This document shows, piece by piece, positions 9,079 to 17,730 of a stretch of DNA of 64,000 nt. The notes under the pieces are model-generated. The model had not been told where the DNA came from. It ran no database searches and saw nothing but the letters and a program-made list of their open reading frames with translations. A program made the position numbers and the translations under genes. Location of the stretch: assembly GCA_020832495.1 (NCBI GenBank), contig JAFIEP010000011.1, positions 62,001 through 126,000 on the forward strand. Reading direction: 5' to 3'. The stretch is from Acidimicrobiia bacterium (GTDB lineage Bacteria; Actinomycetota; Acidimicrobiia; Acidimicrobiales; Acidimicrobilacustridaceae). Position 1 is the first letter of the stretch. Each line of letters starts with the position of its first letter.

Positions 9079-11175
9079 TCATCGTGTCGGCACGCCGGGC
9101 AGCGGTGGTCCCGCGCCGACCGGCGGAGGGTGGGCATCGAACGCTACCGCCCCGGCGACGAGCGCAAGGCCCAGCGCCGCTTGCCCCTGGGACACCGCCT
9201 CGCCGACGAGTAGGTCGGTCACCGCCGCGCTGGTGGAACGGCACGCCGGCGGGAGCGCCGCGAGGGTCAGCGCGATCTCGCGGGTGGCCTCCGGGCTCGA
9301 GGGCAGCCGGTCGTGTGCCGTCACCCCGCTCAGCGTCACCGTGGTGTTGCTCACCCCGGCCCAGTGGCTGCGAGGCGCGGCCACCACCAGGTCGCCGCGT
9401 GCCGCCACCGAACGAGCCCGGACGCCGGGTGGCGGCGCTGTCGAAGCCAGCGACGTGATGGTGGCGGACGTGGCGCTCAGTTCGCGCAGCGCTGCGCTGT
9501 CCGGATCAGACGGCGCACCGAGCGCGTGGAGCGCTCCGAGCAGCCGGGTACCTGACTCCGTGGCCAGCAGGCCGCCGGCGGCCGTGGCCAGGTCGGCCCC
9601 ACGATGAGGTGTGCCGAGCGTGACGATCACGTCGACCTCGGCGGGCAGCCGACCGCTGCGGTGTGCTTCTTCGAGCGCCAGGCGAGCAACGACGCCGCCC
9701 TGGGAGTGGGCGAGGAGATCGATGGGCACGCCGGGGCGGGCCTCGGCCACCTCGACGAGCAGATCGGCGAGGTGCGTTGCCGCCACCACCAGGTCGCCCT
9801 CGGAGTCGGTGGCCTCGTAGTGAGAAGCCGCCAGGGCGGCCAGGTCACCGCCGTAGGGACCGGGTGGCGGACCGAAGGACACCGTGGGCAAGGTGACCCC
9901 CGCCCACAGCGGACCGCTGGGCCTTGGTGGACCCGGCTCGGGCTCGGTGCTCGGCTCTCCTCCGGCGGGCACGCGTCCACCGCGGTAGGAGAACCGCAGC
10001 ACGTCGTCGGAGCGATAGCCCAGTGCGTCCACGTCCACCTCGTCGATGGCGGCACTGGCGCTGGTCGACCCGTACCCGCCGACGAGTACGGCCACCCGGG
10101 GGCGCGCCGGCGGGGGCACCTCGACGTCCGCCGCCGTGCAGCGACGTTGGGCAGCGAGCGCGCGGTGCACCGCCAGCGTGGTGCTCGGCAACGTGACGCT
10201 GGGCGACAGCCGCCACAGGTAATGGCCGAGCACCCTGAGAAGGTCCGCGTCCCCGGTGACCACGGCACGGGCCCAGATCGTACGGAGCTGCTCCACCACG
10301 ACCGAGCCCTGCGGCCAGCCCAGCGCAGGCAGGCCAGGGAGGTCCGACATCCCCGGTGGACCCGGCCAACCGGGAAGTCCGGGAAGCCCAGGCAGTTCGG
10401 GCCATCCCGGCAGTCCCGGCAGTCCCGGCAGTCCCGGCAGACCGGGCACACCAGGCACGACGGGCAGGCCAGGGAGGCCAGGCAGGACGGGGGGCGCCTG
10501 TGGTCCGTGCGCCTCCGCTCCGTCGTCGCCACCAGGCACCAACCGTGCCCCGCGACCTCCGAAGAGGAGCATCGGATCGAGGTACTGACCCGACGGGTCG
10601 CGAAGTCCGAAGTGCAGCGGCCCGCCGGTCACCCCCAGCACCGCCCCGGCGGTCACGAACGACCCCTGCGCCACCTCCACCGACGCCAGGAACGAGTAAC
10701 TCGTGCGCAGGCCGTCGGCGTGCCGAACGGTGACGTGCAGGGTGCCGCCGACCTGCCCGGCGAAGACCACCTCACCATCCGCTGCGGCACCTACCGGCGC
10801 ACCCGACACGGTGGCGAAGTCGATCCCCCGGTTGCCCGGACCCCAGGGCACCTCCGGTGGGCGGAACAGGTCCAGCACCGGCGCGTCCACCGGCGGCTGG
10901 TAGTGCACCGTCGCCTGACCGGCGACCGACCACGAACGGCGCGGGGGTTCCACGACACCGGCCTCGGCCGCATCCGGCTCACCAGGGACCAATCCCCCCT
11001 GGGCGGACACCACCACGACCACCACGGCAGCGGCGAACCGCCTCACCCGAGCGGCACGCTTGGCCCGGCGGACCCGACCGAGCGGGCGGGCCCGGGCGTT
11101 GCCCTCCGAACCGGCGTTGCCCTCCGAACCGGCGTTGTCCTGCGAACCGGCGGCCACCGAGTGACAGAGAGCCAC
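9079..11175 (-). CDS. Secreted fusion: degenerate M23 (LytM) domain, collagen-like linker, alpha/beta-hydrolase lipase domain
   Basis: A 698-residue exported-looking protein. A basic N-terminus and hydrophobic stretch (about 47-56) suggest a signal or anchor. Residues ~110-205 match the M23/LytM fold ([36 protein letters not shown]). Three of the five zinc/catalytic positions are changed: the HxGxD His is Asn115, the YxHL His is Phe162 and the first His of HxH is Pro186. Residues ~232-283 are Gly-x-Pro repeats. The C-terminal half is a PGAP1-like hydrolase with nucleophile Ser491 in [14 protein letters not shown], and plausible Asp595/His621. An M23 gene beside rpsB is common in actinobacteria; this fusion is not. 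The GTG start has GGGGAAG 4 bases upstream. Confidence 0.8.
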   Translation of the reverse strand: MALCHSVAAGSQDNAGSEGNAGSEGNARARPLGRVRRAKRAARVRRFAAAVVVVVVSAQGGLVPGEPDAAEAGVVEPPRRSWSVAGQATVHYQPPVDAPVLDLFRPPEVPWGPGNRGIDFATVSGAPVGAAADGEVVFAGQVGGTLHVTVRHADGLRTSYSFLASVEVAQGSFVTAGAVLGVTGGPLHFGLRDPSGQYLDPMLLFGGRGARLVPGGDDGAEAHGPQAPPVLPGLPGLPVVPGVPGLPGLPGLPGLPGWPELPGLPGLPGWPGPPGMSDLPGLPALGWPQGSVVVEQLRTIWARAVVTGDADLLRVLGHYLWRLSPSVTLPSTTLAVHRALAAQRRCTAADVEVPPPARPRVAVLVGGYGSTSASAAIDEVDVDALGYRSDDVLRFSYRGGRVPAGGEPSTEPEPGPPRPSGPLWAGVTLPTVSFGPPPGPYGGDLAALAASHYEATDSEGDLVVAATHLADLLVEVAEARPGVPIDLLAHSQGGVVARLALEEAHRSGRLPAEVDVIVTLGTPHRGADLATAAGGLLATESGTRLLGALHALGAPSDPDSAALRELSATSATITSLASTAPPPGVRARSVAARGDLVVAAPRSHWAGVSNTTVTLSGVTAHDRLPSSPEATREIALTLAALPPACRSTSAAVTDLLVGEAVSQGQAALGLALVAGAVAFDAHPPPVGAGPPLPGVPTR
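10327..10482 (-). repeat. Collagen-like (Gly-x-Pro) repeat region within the M23-lipase fusion
   Basis: About 50 residues with Gly at nearly every third position (GLP, GVP, GWP and GPP triplets), encoded by near-identical 9-bp DNA units, clearest around 10405-10440. Such segments can form triple helices or act as extended linkers. Copy number is likely to vary between strains. Confidence 0.75.
11096..11149 (-). repeat. 18-bp tandem repeat (three copies) in the 5' end of the fusion gene
   Basis: Three adjacent 18-bp units on the plus strand begin GCGTTGCCCTCCGAACCG; the third has two changes. They encode successive GSEGNA-like hexapeptides before the membrane segment. Number of units may vary by slippage. 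Confidence 0.75.
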
Positions 11176-11327
11176 AGCACTTCCCCAACGACTTGAGCTG
11201 ACAGGTGGGGGAAGAGCAGCCCGTGGGCGCCGCTGGCACGGTACCGCCGTCCAGCTGGGAGCTCAATGGTGGGCGCCGTCCCCACGTGATTTCGCCACTG
11301 CCCGCAGCGGCAGCTCACCGCAGGTGG

Positions 11328-12002
11328 TCAGCGAGCGGTCGCCTCGAGCGCATCGAGCAGCAAGCGCAGGCCGAACTCGAACTCGCTGGCGAAGGTGTAC
11401 CCGGTCTGCACCACGTGCTCCACGGTGAGCTCGGCCAGGTAGGGGTACTCGGCGCCCTGCACGTTGGACACCATGGCCGCTGCCGTCTGTGAGTCGAGCG
11501 CGGCGTCGGCTGCGAACGGGAGCGACACCTCCTGGAGCACGAACCCGTAGACGTAGCTGTCGATGAGCGAAAAGGCGTGCGCCGCCATCTCGACGGAGAA
11601 CCCTGCCCGTCGGCTGGCACCGATGACGGCGTCGTGGTGTCGGAGCGTGGCCGGACCCGGGACGCTCCTGGTGTCCATCAGCCCGATGGCCCACCGATGA
11701 CGCAGCAGGGCGGTCCGCAACGAGCGTGCCCGATCGCCCATCGCCTGCTGCCAGTCGACCTGGTGCTCCCCAGGCAGCTCGATCTCGGCGAACACCGCAT
11801 CGATCATGCCGTCGAGCAGATCGTCCTTGTTGGCCACGTGGTTGTAGAGCGACATGGCCTCGACGCCGAGCACACGGCCGAGCCGACGCATCGACAACGC
11901 CTCGATCCCCTCGTCGTCGGCGAACACCACCGCTGCGGCGAGCACACGCTCGCGGCTCAGCGAGCCCCTGGCGTCGCCGTCGTTCGACTCGGTCACGCCC
12001 AC
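11328..12002 (-). CDS. TetR-family transcriptional repressor
   Basis: 224 residues from GTG 12002. The N-terminal helix-turn-helix is ALSMRRLGRVLGVEAMSLYN; the C-terminal ligand domain resembles the TetR_C (tetracycline-repressor-like) group. The start is supported by a TATCGT -10 box (12014-12009) exactly 6 bases upstream, giving a leaderless mRNA; the frame extends to 12083 but that part is the operator region. It is divergent from the oxidoreductase gene at 12062 with a palindromic operator between them, so it probably represses that gene and itself. The ligand is unknown. Confidence 0.88.
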   Translation of the reverse strand: MGVTESNDGDARGSLSRERVLAAAVVFADDEGIEALSMRRLGRVLGVEAMSLYNHVANKDDLLDGMIDAVFAEIELPGEHQVDWQQAMGDRARSLRTALLRHRWAIGLMDTRSVPGPATLRHHDAVIGASRRAGFSVEMAAHAFSLIDSYVYGFVLQEVSLPFAADAALDSQTAAAMVSNVQGAEYPYLAELTVEHVVQTGYTFASEFEFGLRLLLDALEATAR

Positions 12003-12007
12003 GAGGC

Positions 12008-12028
12008 TACGATACTTACACTGTAAGT
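12008..12028. promoter_or_regulatory. TetR operator with overlapping divergent -10 boxes
   Basis: ACTTACA-C-TGTAAGT (12014-12028) is a perfect 7-bp inverted repeat with one central base, the form bound by TetR-type dimers. A plus-strand TACGAT -10 (12008-12013) abuts it and a minus-strand TATCGT -10 (12014-12009) overlaps its edge. Bound repressor would therefore block both transcription starts. Confidence 0.75.
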
Positions 12029-12061
12029 CCTGCCGCCCAGCTCGAATCGAGCGATCCCGCC

Positions 12062-13078
12062 ATGAGCGAACCTCCGACCCCACTCACCGTGCCCACCACC
12101 ATGCGGGCGGTGGTCCAGCATCGCTACGGGTCCGACGTCGACGCGGTCCTGCGGGTCGACACCGTGCGCGTGCCGTCCATCGGACCTCGCGAGGTCCTCG
12201 TGGCGGTCCAGGCGGCCGCAGTGGACCGTGGCACCTGGCACCTGCTCAGCGGCACGCCCTACGCCACTCGACTGGCCTTCGGGGTGCGGCGGCCCCGCAA
12301 CCAGGTCCCGGGCCGGGATCTGGCCGGGATGGTGGTGGCCGTCGGGCCCGACGTGCGCCGGTTCTCCCCCGGCGACGAGGTGTACGGCACCGGGGAGGGC
12401 TCCTTGGCAGCGTTCGCTCGCGCCGCCGAGCGCCGCCTGGCACCGCGACCCGCCGGCCTCAACCACTTCGAGGCAGCCGCCGTGCCCGTGTCGGGGCTCA
12501 CCGCCCTGCAGGCGTGCGACGCGGGCCGCCTGACCGCCGGGCAGCACGTGGCCGTCGTGGGTGCGTCCGGCGGTGTGGGGACGTTCGCCGTGCAGATCGC
12601 CGCCGCCCGCGGAGCCGAGGTGACCGGCGTGTGCTCGGGCACCAAGGCAGACCTGGTGCGCTCCCTCGGCGCCGGCCACATCATCGACTACACCACCGAC
12701 ACGCTCGACCCCTCACGAGCGCGCTACGACGTGATCATCGACATCGGCGGCAGCACACCGCTGGCAGCGCTGCGCCGCTCCCTGAGCCCCCGCGGCATGC
12801 TCGTCCTCGTCGGGGGCCACGTCGGCCGTTGGCTCGGTATCGGACGCCAACTGCGAGCCGTCGCACTGTCACCGTTCGTCGGCCAGCGCCTGACCATGCT
12901 CGTGTCACGTGAGCGAGCCAGCGACCTCGAACGTCTGACCGCGCTCGTCGACGACGGCCGACTCCGCCCGGCCGTCGAGACGGTCTTCCCGCTGGTCGAC
13001 GCCCCTGCTGCGCTGGAGCACCTGGTGGCCGGTGACGCCCGCGGCAAGCTCGTGGTAGACGTCCGAGCCGGGGCCTAG
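12062..13078 (+). CDS. Zinc-independent MDR-family NAD(P)H oxidoreductase (quinone-reductase-like)
   Basis: Medium-chain dehydrogenase/reductase of 338 residues. It has the GroES-like N-terminal domain (VPGRDLAGMVVAVG, FSPGDEVYGTGEG) and a Rossmann domain with VVGASGGVGTFAVQIA for NADP(H). The Cys/His zinc ligands of alcohol dehydrogenases are absent, which points to the quinone oxidoreductase or enoyl reductase branch. ATG 12062 begins MSEPPTPLTVPTTMRAVVQ. It is divergent from tetR and its predicted -10 touches the TetR operator, so it is probably induced when the repressor releases. Convergent with whiG, 2 bases apart. Confidence 0.87.
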   Translation: MSEPPTPLTVPTTMRAVVQHRYGSDVDAVLRVDTVRVPSIGPREVLVAVQAAAVDRGTWHLLSGTPYATRLAFGVRRPRNQVPGRDLAGMVVAVGPDVRRFSPGDEVYGTGEGSLAAFARAAERRLAPRPAGLNHFEAAAVPVSGLTALQACDAGRLTAGQHVAVVGASGGVGTFAVQIAAARGAEVTGVCSGTKADLVRSLGAGHIIDYTTDTLDPSRARYDVIIDIGGSTPLAALRRSLSPRGMLVLVGGHVGRWLGIGRQLRAVALSPFVGQRLTMLVSRERASDLERLTALVDDGRLRPAVETVFPLVDAPAALEHLVAGDARGKLVVDVRAGA

Positions 13079-13080
13079 GT

Positions 13081-13878
13081 TCAGGCCGGCTCGCGTTGGG
13101 TGGCCAGCACCCGGGAGCGGAGCTGGAGCACCGCCTTCGTGTGGATCTGGCACACTCGACTCTCGGTGACGCCGAGTACCTGGCCGATCTCGGCCAACGT
13201 GAGACCCTCGTAGTAGTAGAGGGTGAGCACGATCTTCTCGCGCTCAGGCATCCGGTTGACCGCCTCGGCGAGGATCTGCTTCATCTCCTCGACCTCGTAG
13301 ACGGCCATCGGTCCATCGCTGGCATCGGCGATCGTGTCGCCCAGTGTCATGGACTCGCCCCGCTCGCCGCCCACCGACAGCATCTCGTCGAGCGCCACCA
13401 ACCCGACGAACGAGATCTGCGTGAGGGTGGTGTGCAGTTGGTCCTCGCTCATGTCCAGCTCGGCAGCCAACTCCTCGTCGCTGGGCGTGCGGTGGAGGGT
13501 GGCCTCCAGCTTGGCGTACGCGCCCTCGAGCGCACGGGCCTTGGCCCGCACCGAACGGGGCACCCAGTCGATCGACCGAAGCTCGTCCAAGATGGCGCCC
13601 TTGATGCGGGCGATGGCGTAGGTCTCGAACTTGAACCCTCGGCCCGGGTCGAACTTCTCGATGGCATCGATGAGCCCGAAGATGCCGTAGCTCACCAGGT
13701 CGGCGTGCTCGACGTTCTGGGGGAGCCCCACCGCCACCCTGCCGGCGACGTACTTCACCAACGGCGAGTAGTGGACGATGAGCCGGTCACGAAGCTCGCG
13801 TTCGTTCGAACGCTTGTACTCAGACCACAGGTCATCGATCTCACTGGCAGTGACGTCGTCCACGTTCGCCGTCCCCAT
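13081..13878 (-). CDS. whiG: RNA polymerase sigma factor, WhiG/FliA family
   Basis: Group 3 sigma factor with regions 2 ([37 protein letters not shown]), 3 ([14 protein letters not shown]) and 4 ([22 protein letters not shown] and a helix-turn-helix ending ESRVCQIH). In streptomycetes WhiG commits aerial hyphae to sporulation; in motile bacteria FliA drives flagellar genes. No flagellar gene is in the window. I choose ATG 13878 (265 residues) because a TACACT -10 box at 13902-13897 would place transcription start near 13890, downstream of the alternative GTG 13893. It follows comM-dprA-xerC on the same strand. Confidence 0.88.
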   Translation of the reverse strand: MGTANVDDVTASEIDDLWSEYKRSNERELRDRLIVHYSPLVKYVAGRVAVGLPQNVEHADLVSYGIFGLIDAIEKFDPGRGFKFETYAIARIKGAILDELRSIDWVPRSVRAKARALEGAYAKLEATLHRTPSDEELAAELDMSEDQLHTTLTQISFVGLVALDEMLSVGGERGESMTLGDTIADASDGPMAVYEVEEMKQILAEAVNRMPEREKIVLTLYYYEGLTLAEIGQVLGVTESRVCQIHTKAVLQLRSRVLATQREPA

Positions 13879-14027
13879 CTGCGGCCGTTCCACCGAAGTG
13901 TAGTCCCACAGGGCCCGAGCTTCGCTCCCGACCCCGGCCCCGCCGCACCCGAGCCCACCGACCGGCCCGACCTCCAGTGCTTACTCAGTCGGCCTCGCCA
14001 TTCCGTCAGCCGACGATGCGCGGGCCC

Positions 14028-14918
14028 TCAGCCCCGCGGGTGGGTGTCGGTGACCACCCGACGAAGCCGTTCGCGACTCACGTGGGTGTACACCTGGGTG
14101 GTGGCCAGGTCCTCGTGACCCAGCAGTTCCTGCACGGCCCGCAGGTCAGCTCCGCCGTCGAGCAGATGGGTGGCATAGGTGTGTCGGAGGGCGTGGGGAT
14201 GGGTGGGAGCGAGCGCACGCCGGTCCAGGATGCGTCGGACGTCGCGGGGGCCCAGCCGTCGACCTCGTCGGTTCACGAAGAGCGCCTCCGAAGGGGTCTC
14301 GGCGGTCACCATGGCGGCTCGGGGTCCGTCGAGCCATCGAGCCACGGCATCGACGGCCGGCTCCCCCATGGGGACCTGACGCTGCTTGGACCGCTTGCCC
14401 CACACCGTCGCGGTGCGCTCACCGAGGCGGAGGTCGGCCACCTCGAGGGCGCACAGTTCGCTCACCCGCAGCCCACAGCCGTAGAGCAGTTCGAGAACCG
14501 CTCGGTCGCGAAGGTCGACGTCGGTGGGTTCGGACTCGCTCTCGCGCTCGTCGAGCAGGTGTGCCACCTCCTCGGTCCGCAACACCCGGGGTAACCGTCC
14601 CCCACCTCCGGGGGCACTGAGGCCGGCGGTGGGATCAGCCGCGAGTCGTCCGCTGTGTTGCAACCACCGGTGGTAGCGACGCACAGCCGAGACCTTGCGG
14701 GCCACGGTCGCTCGGGCGTAGCGACGACCGCTGAGGTACGCCATCCACCGCCGGACCACACGGCGGTCGACGTCGTCGGGACCTGCGAGGCCGCCGCGCC
14801 CGCACCACACGACGAACCCTTCGACGTCGCGGCGGTAGGCCGTCGTGGTGGAGGGTGCCAGGTGCGCCAGGGACGCCGTGAACCGTTCCAGCTCCCAGGA
14901 CGGGTTCACTTCGGCCAT
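14028..14918 (-). CDS. xerC: Tyrosine site-specific recombinase XerC
   Basis: Resolves chromosome dimers at dif with XerD. 296 residues: an N-terminal SAM-like core-binding domain, then a catalytic domain with Arg in [42 protein letters not shown] and the tyrosine nucleophile in VYTHV. It starts at ATG 14918; TAGCTT at 14930-14925 lies 6 bases upstream, suggesting a leaderless transcript separate from dprA. There are no flanking integrase attachment repeats or phage genes, so it is the housekeeping enzyme. XerD-like sequence cannot be wholly excluded, but placement beside dprA favours XerC. Confidence 0.9.
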   Translation of the reverse strand: MAEVNPSWELERFTASLAHLAPSTTTAYRRDVEGFVVWCGRGGLAGPDDVDRRVVRRWMAYLSGRRYARATVARKVSAVRRYHRWLQHSGRLAADPTAGLSAPGGGGRLPRVLRTEEVAHLLDERESESEPTDVDLRDRAVLELLYGCGLRVSELCALEVADLRLGERTATVWGKRSKQRQVPMGEPAVDAVARWLDGPRAAMVTAETPSEALFVNRRGRRLGPRDVRRILDRRALAPTHPHALRHTYATHLLDGGADLRAVQELLGHEDLATTQVYTHVSRERLRRVVTDTHPRG

Positions 14919-14983
14919 CCGGCCAAGCTACTTCCGCGGGCCGTGGCAACGGTGGCTCTGTCGACGAGGTCGACCGTGTCGGA

Positions 14984-16123
14984 TCAGGGCGCCGCGCGTT
15001 CGTAGAAACCACCGCTGGTGGCCACCGCGCCGCAGGAAAGGAGCTCCTCGACGGCCACCGCCACCGTGGCCAACGGCAGTGCGCTGCGCAGGACGAGTTG
15101 ATCGAGGGTGGCCGGCTCCCAACCCAACGCATCGAGGACCACCCGCCCGGTCGAGGAGAGGTCGCCAGGGGCACCAACGGCGGCGTCTGCAGCCGCTGCC
15201 GCAGCGGAGGTGGTCAACCCGAGCGCCACGAACACGTCGTGCGCATGTCGGCACACCTCGGCGCCGTCGGCGAGCAACGCGTTCGCCCCGGCCGACGCGG
15301 CGCTGCGCACCGGCCCGGGCACGGCCATCACCGTTCGCCCGGCAGCGGCCGCTCGCTCGGCGGTGGACAGCGCGCCCCCACGCTCGTGGGACTCCACGAC
15401 GACCACCACCTCGGCCAGCGCGGCGATGATGCGGTTGCGCGCCAGGAACTGCCACGGCGCCGGACGGCGCCCGAGCGGATGCTCGCTCAGCAACAGGCCG
15501 CACCGGCCGATGTCGACCTGCAGTCGTCGGCTGTCCGCCGGGTAGCCGATGTCGAGACCGTTGGCCACCACCGCCACCGGCGGTCCTGCGCTCCCCCCGT
15601 CGCCGTGGTGCGCCACCATGGCACCCCGGTGTGCCGCTGCGTCGATACCCTTGGCCAACCCGCTCACGACGGCCACCCCCTCCCCGGCGAGGTCACGTCC
15701 GAGGCTGCCCGCCACCTCCCGCCCGTAGGCGGTGGCGGCACGAGTGCCCACCACTGCCACCCGTCGGTGCTCGAGTGCGGTGACCTCGCCACGACAGAAC
15801 AGCACCACCGGTGGGTCCTCGAGCGTCGCCAGCGCCGCTCCCCAGCGTGGATCGGCGGCCACCTCCACCACCTGCACACCGGCGGCTCGGTACTCGTCGA
15901 CCAGCGAGCGCCGGCGCAGGTCGACGGCCTGCCCCGCCCACTGCTCGACCGCCCCTCGGGGCAGCGCCCCGTGATGTAGTCGGCGGCGCGCCAGCCGGTC
16001 CACCACCGCCGTTGGGTCGCCGAGCGTGGCCAACGTTCGCAGCCGAGCGGGGGTGATCCCCTCCAGCGACGCCATCACCACCAGGGCGTCCAGCCGTCGT
16101 TGGTCGTCGTCGTTGCGGGTCAT
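14984..16123 (-). CDS. dprA: DNA-processing protein DprA
   Basis: Loads RecA on incoming single-stranded DNA during natural transformation. 379 residues: N-terminal SAM-like domain, the central Rossmann domain with GTRAATAYGREVAGSLG and VSGLAKGIDAAAHRGA, and a C-terminal winged-helix domain (LDALGWEPATLDQLVLRSAL). ATG 16123 overlaps the comM stop by 4 bases. DprA is widespread even in bacteria with no shown competence, so transformation ability is only suggested. Confidence 0.94.
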   Translation of the reverse strand: MTRNDDDQRRLDALVVMASLEGITPARLRTLATLGDPTAVVDRLARRRLHHGALPRGAVEQWAGQAVDLRRRSLVDEYRAAGVQVVEVAADPRWGAALATLEDPPVVLFCRGEVTALEHRRVAVVGTRAATAYGREVAGSLGRDLAGEGVAVVSGLAKGIDAAAHRGAMVAHHGDGGSAGPPVAVVANGLDIGYPADSRRLQVDIGRCGLLLSEHPLGRRPAPWQFLARNRIIAALAEVVVVVESHERGGALSTAERAAAAGRTVMAVPGPVRSAASAGANALLADGAEVCRHAHDVFVALGLTTSAAAAAADAAVGAPGDLSSTGRVVLDALGWEPATLDQLVLRSALPLATVAVAVEELLSCGAVATSGGFYERAAP

Positions 16124-17661
16124 GCGGCGCTCCGGTCACCGGCCACCCCAGCGGTACGCAACACCAAGGCCTCGGCGAGGTGTTCGACGCCGATGGGCGG
16201 GTCGACCCCGTCGAGGTCGGCCAGTGTGAGGGCCACGCACCGCACCCGCCGGTAGCCCCGGGCACTCAGCCGACCGGAGCGCAACGCACCTTCGGCCAGG
16301 CGCGCCGCGGCGTGGTCGAGCGGCGCATGGCGATCCACGCCGGGGGCATCGAGCGCTGCGTTGGCCTCCACCCCTCGGTCAGCCGAGCGAGCCCGGGCCT
16401 GCGCCACCCGGGCGGCCACGCTGGCCGTGGCCTCCCCGGGGGCACCGTCCACCAGCAGCGCCGGATCAGGCGGCAGCAGTTGGATGCGCACGTCGAAGCG
16501 ATCGAGGAACGGGCCGGACAGACGACGCCCGTAGCGTGCCAGCTGTGCAGGGGAACACCGACACGAGCCCGGTCCACCCGCCGCACCACACGGACAGGGG
16601 TTCATGGCCCCCACCAGCAGGAAGCGAGCCGGCAGGGTGGTCCGCAGCTCGGCCCGGGCGATGCGGACCACACCGTCCTCGAGCGGAGTGCGCAAGGCAT
16701 CGAGCACCGTGGCGGGGAACTCACCCAGTTCGTCGAGGAAGAGCACGCCCCGGTGGGCCAGGCTCACCTCGCCCGGCCGCAGGTGTTGCGACCCACCACC
16801 GATGAGCGCCACCTGCGACGCGCTGTGGTGCGGTGCCCGGGTCGGTGGTCGACGCACGAGGCCGGCGAAGCTGTCCCGCTCGGCAGCCGCTGAGTGGATG
16901 CGCGTCACCTCGAGTGCTTCACTCGGGTGCAGGTCGGGCAGGAGACCGCCGAGGCGCTCGGCCAGCAGCGTTTTGCCGGCTCCAGGTGGTCCGACCATCA
17001 GCAGGTGATGGCCCCCCGCTGCACTCACCTCCAATGCTCGACGGCCCAGCTCGTGTCCGCGCACCTCGGCCAGATCCGGCATCGGTATCGACACGGGGTC
17101 CGCCCTGCGGTCGACTGGCGGGTCGGGCCACGGCCCGTCGCCGCGCAGTGCCGCCACCAACGCCGCCAGGTGGGGCACCGACCGCACCCGGTGCCGTCCG
17201 AGCAGGGCGGCTTCCGACGCCACCCGATCAGCCACCACCACCGCCGGTTGGTCGACGGCGTCCACGAGGCACAGCGTGCCGGCCACCGGGCGCACCGACC
17301 CGTCGAGGCCCAGCTCACCCAGGAAGCCGGTGTCGCGCCAGGACCCGGCGGGAATCTCCTCAGCGGCAGCCAGGATCCCGACGGCGATGGCCAGGTCCAA
17401 CCCGGCCCCCGCCTTGCGGAGCCCCGACGGCGCCAGGTTGACCGTGATGCGACGGCTGGGCCACTGGACCCGACACGAGGTGACCGCCGCCCGCACCCGG
17501 TCGCGGGATTCGCGACACGACGCGTCGGGCAGACCGACGATGGCGAACGAGGGCAGGCCTGTCCCCACGTGCACCTCGACGGTGACGGGGTGACCTTCGA
17601 CCCCGGTGAGCACAGCAGACGAAACGGCAGCCAGCACGGTGGCACCTCCAGTTGATCGCAA
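16120..17661 (-). CDS. comM: ComM/YifB-family Mg-chelatase-like AAA+ ATPase
   Basis: ComM is a hexameric helicase that promotes branch migration during integration of transforming DNA. 513 residues: the N-terminal ChlI-like domain (VGLPDASCRESRDRVRAA), AAA+ core with Walker A GPPGAGKT and Walker B GVLFLDELGEF, a cysteine-rich insert MNPCPCGAAGG...CRC of the kind seen in the family, and a C-terminal Mg_chelatase_C segment (RLSARGYRRV). Operon with dprA. The third usual partner, yraN, is 5.5 kb away at 23140. Confidence 0.93.
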   Translation of the reverse strand: MRSTGGATVLAAVSSAVLTGVEGHPVTVEVHVGTGLPSFAIVGLPDASCRESRDRVRAAVTSCRVQWPSRRITVNLAPSGLRKAGAGLDLAIAVGILAAAEEIPAGSWRDTGFLGELGLDGSVRPVAGTLCLVDAVDQPAVVVADRVASEAALLGRHRVRSVPHLAALVAALRGDGPWPDPPVDRRADPVSIPMPDLAEVRGHELGRRALEVSAAGGHHLLMVGPPGAGKTLLAERLGGLLPDLHPSEALEVTRIHSAAAERDSFAGLVRRPPTRAPHHSASQVALIGGGSQHLRPGEVSLAHRGVLFLDELGEFPATVLDALRTPLEDGVVRIARAELRTTLPARFLLVGAMNPCPCGAAGGPGSCRCSPAQLARYGRRLSGPFLDRFDVRIQLLPPDPALLVDGAPGEATASVAARVAQARARSADRGVEANAALDAPGVDRHAPLDHAAARLAEGALRSGRLSARGYRRVRCVALTLADLDGVDPPIGVEHLAEALVLRTAGVAGDRSAA

Positions 17662-17730
17662 CAGTGGAGGGCCGAAGGCCGAGGGGCCGCCGGAGCAGCG
17701 AGGTGTGTGGGGTGTGCGCGGGAGCCGAGG

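Noticed and set aside
9604-11196. 530-codon plus-strand frame
   Set aside because: Antisense to the M23-lipase fusion; composition is that of a shadow frame (RQSRQSRQ-like runs mirror the Gly-Pro repeats).
15098-15979. Plus-strand frame across dprA
   Set aside because: Antisense shadow; His- and Arg-rich with no motif.
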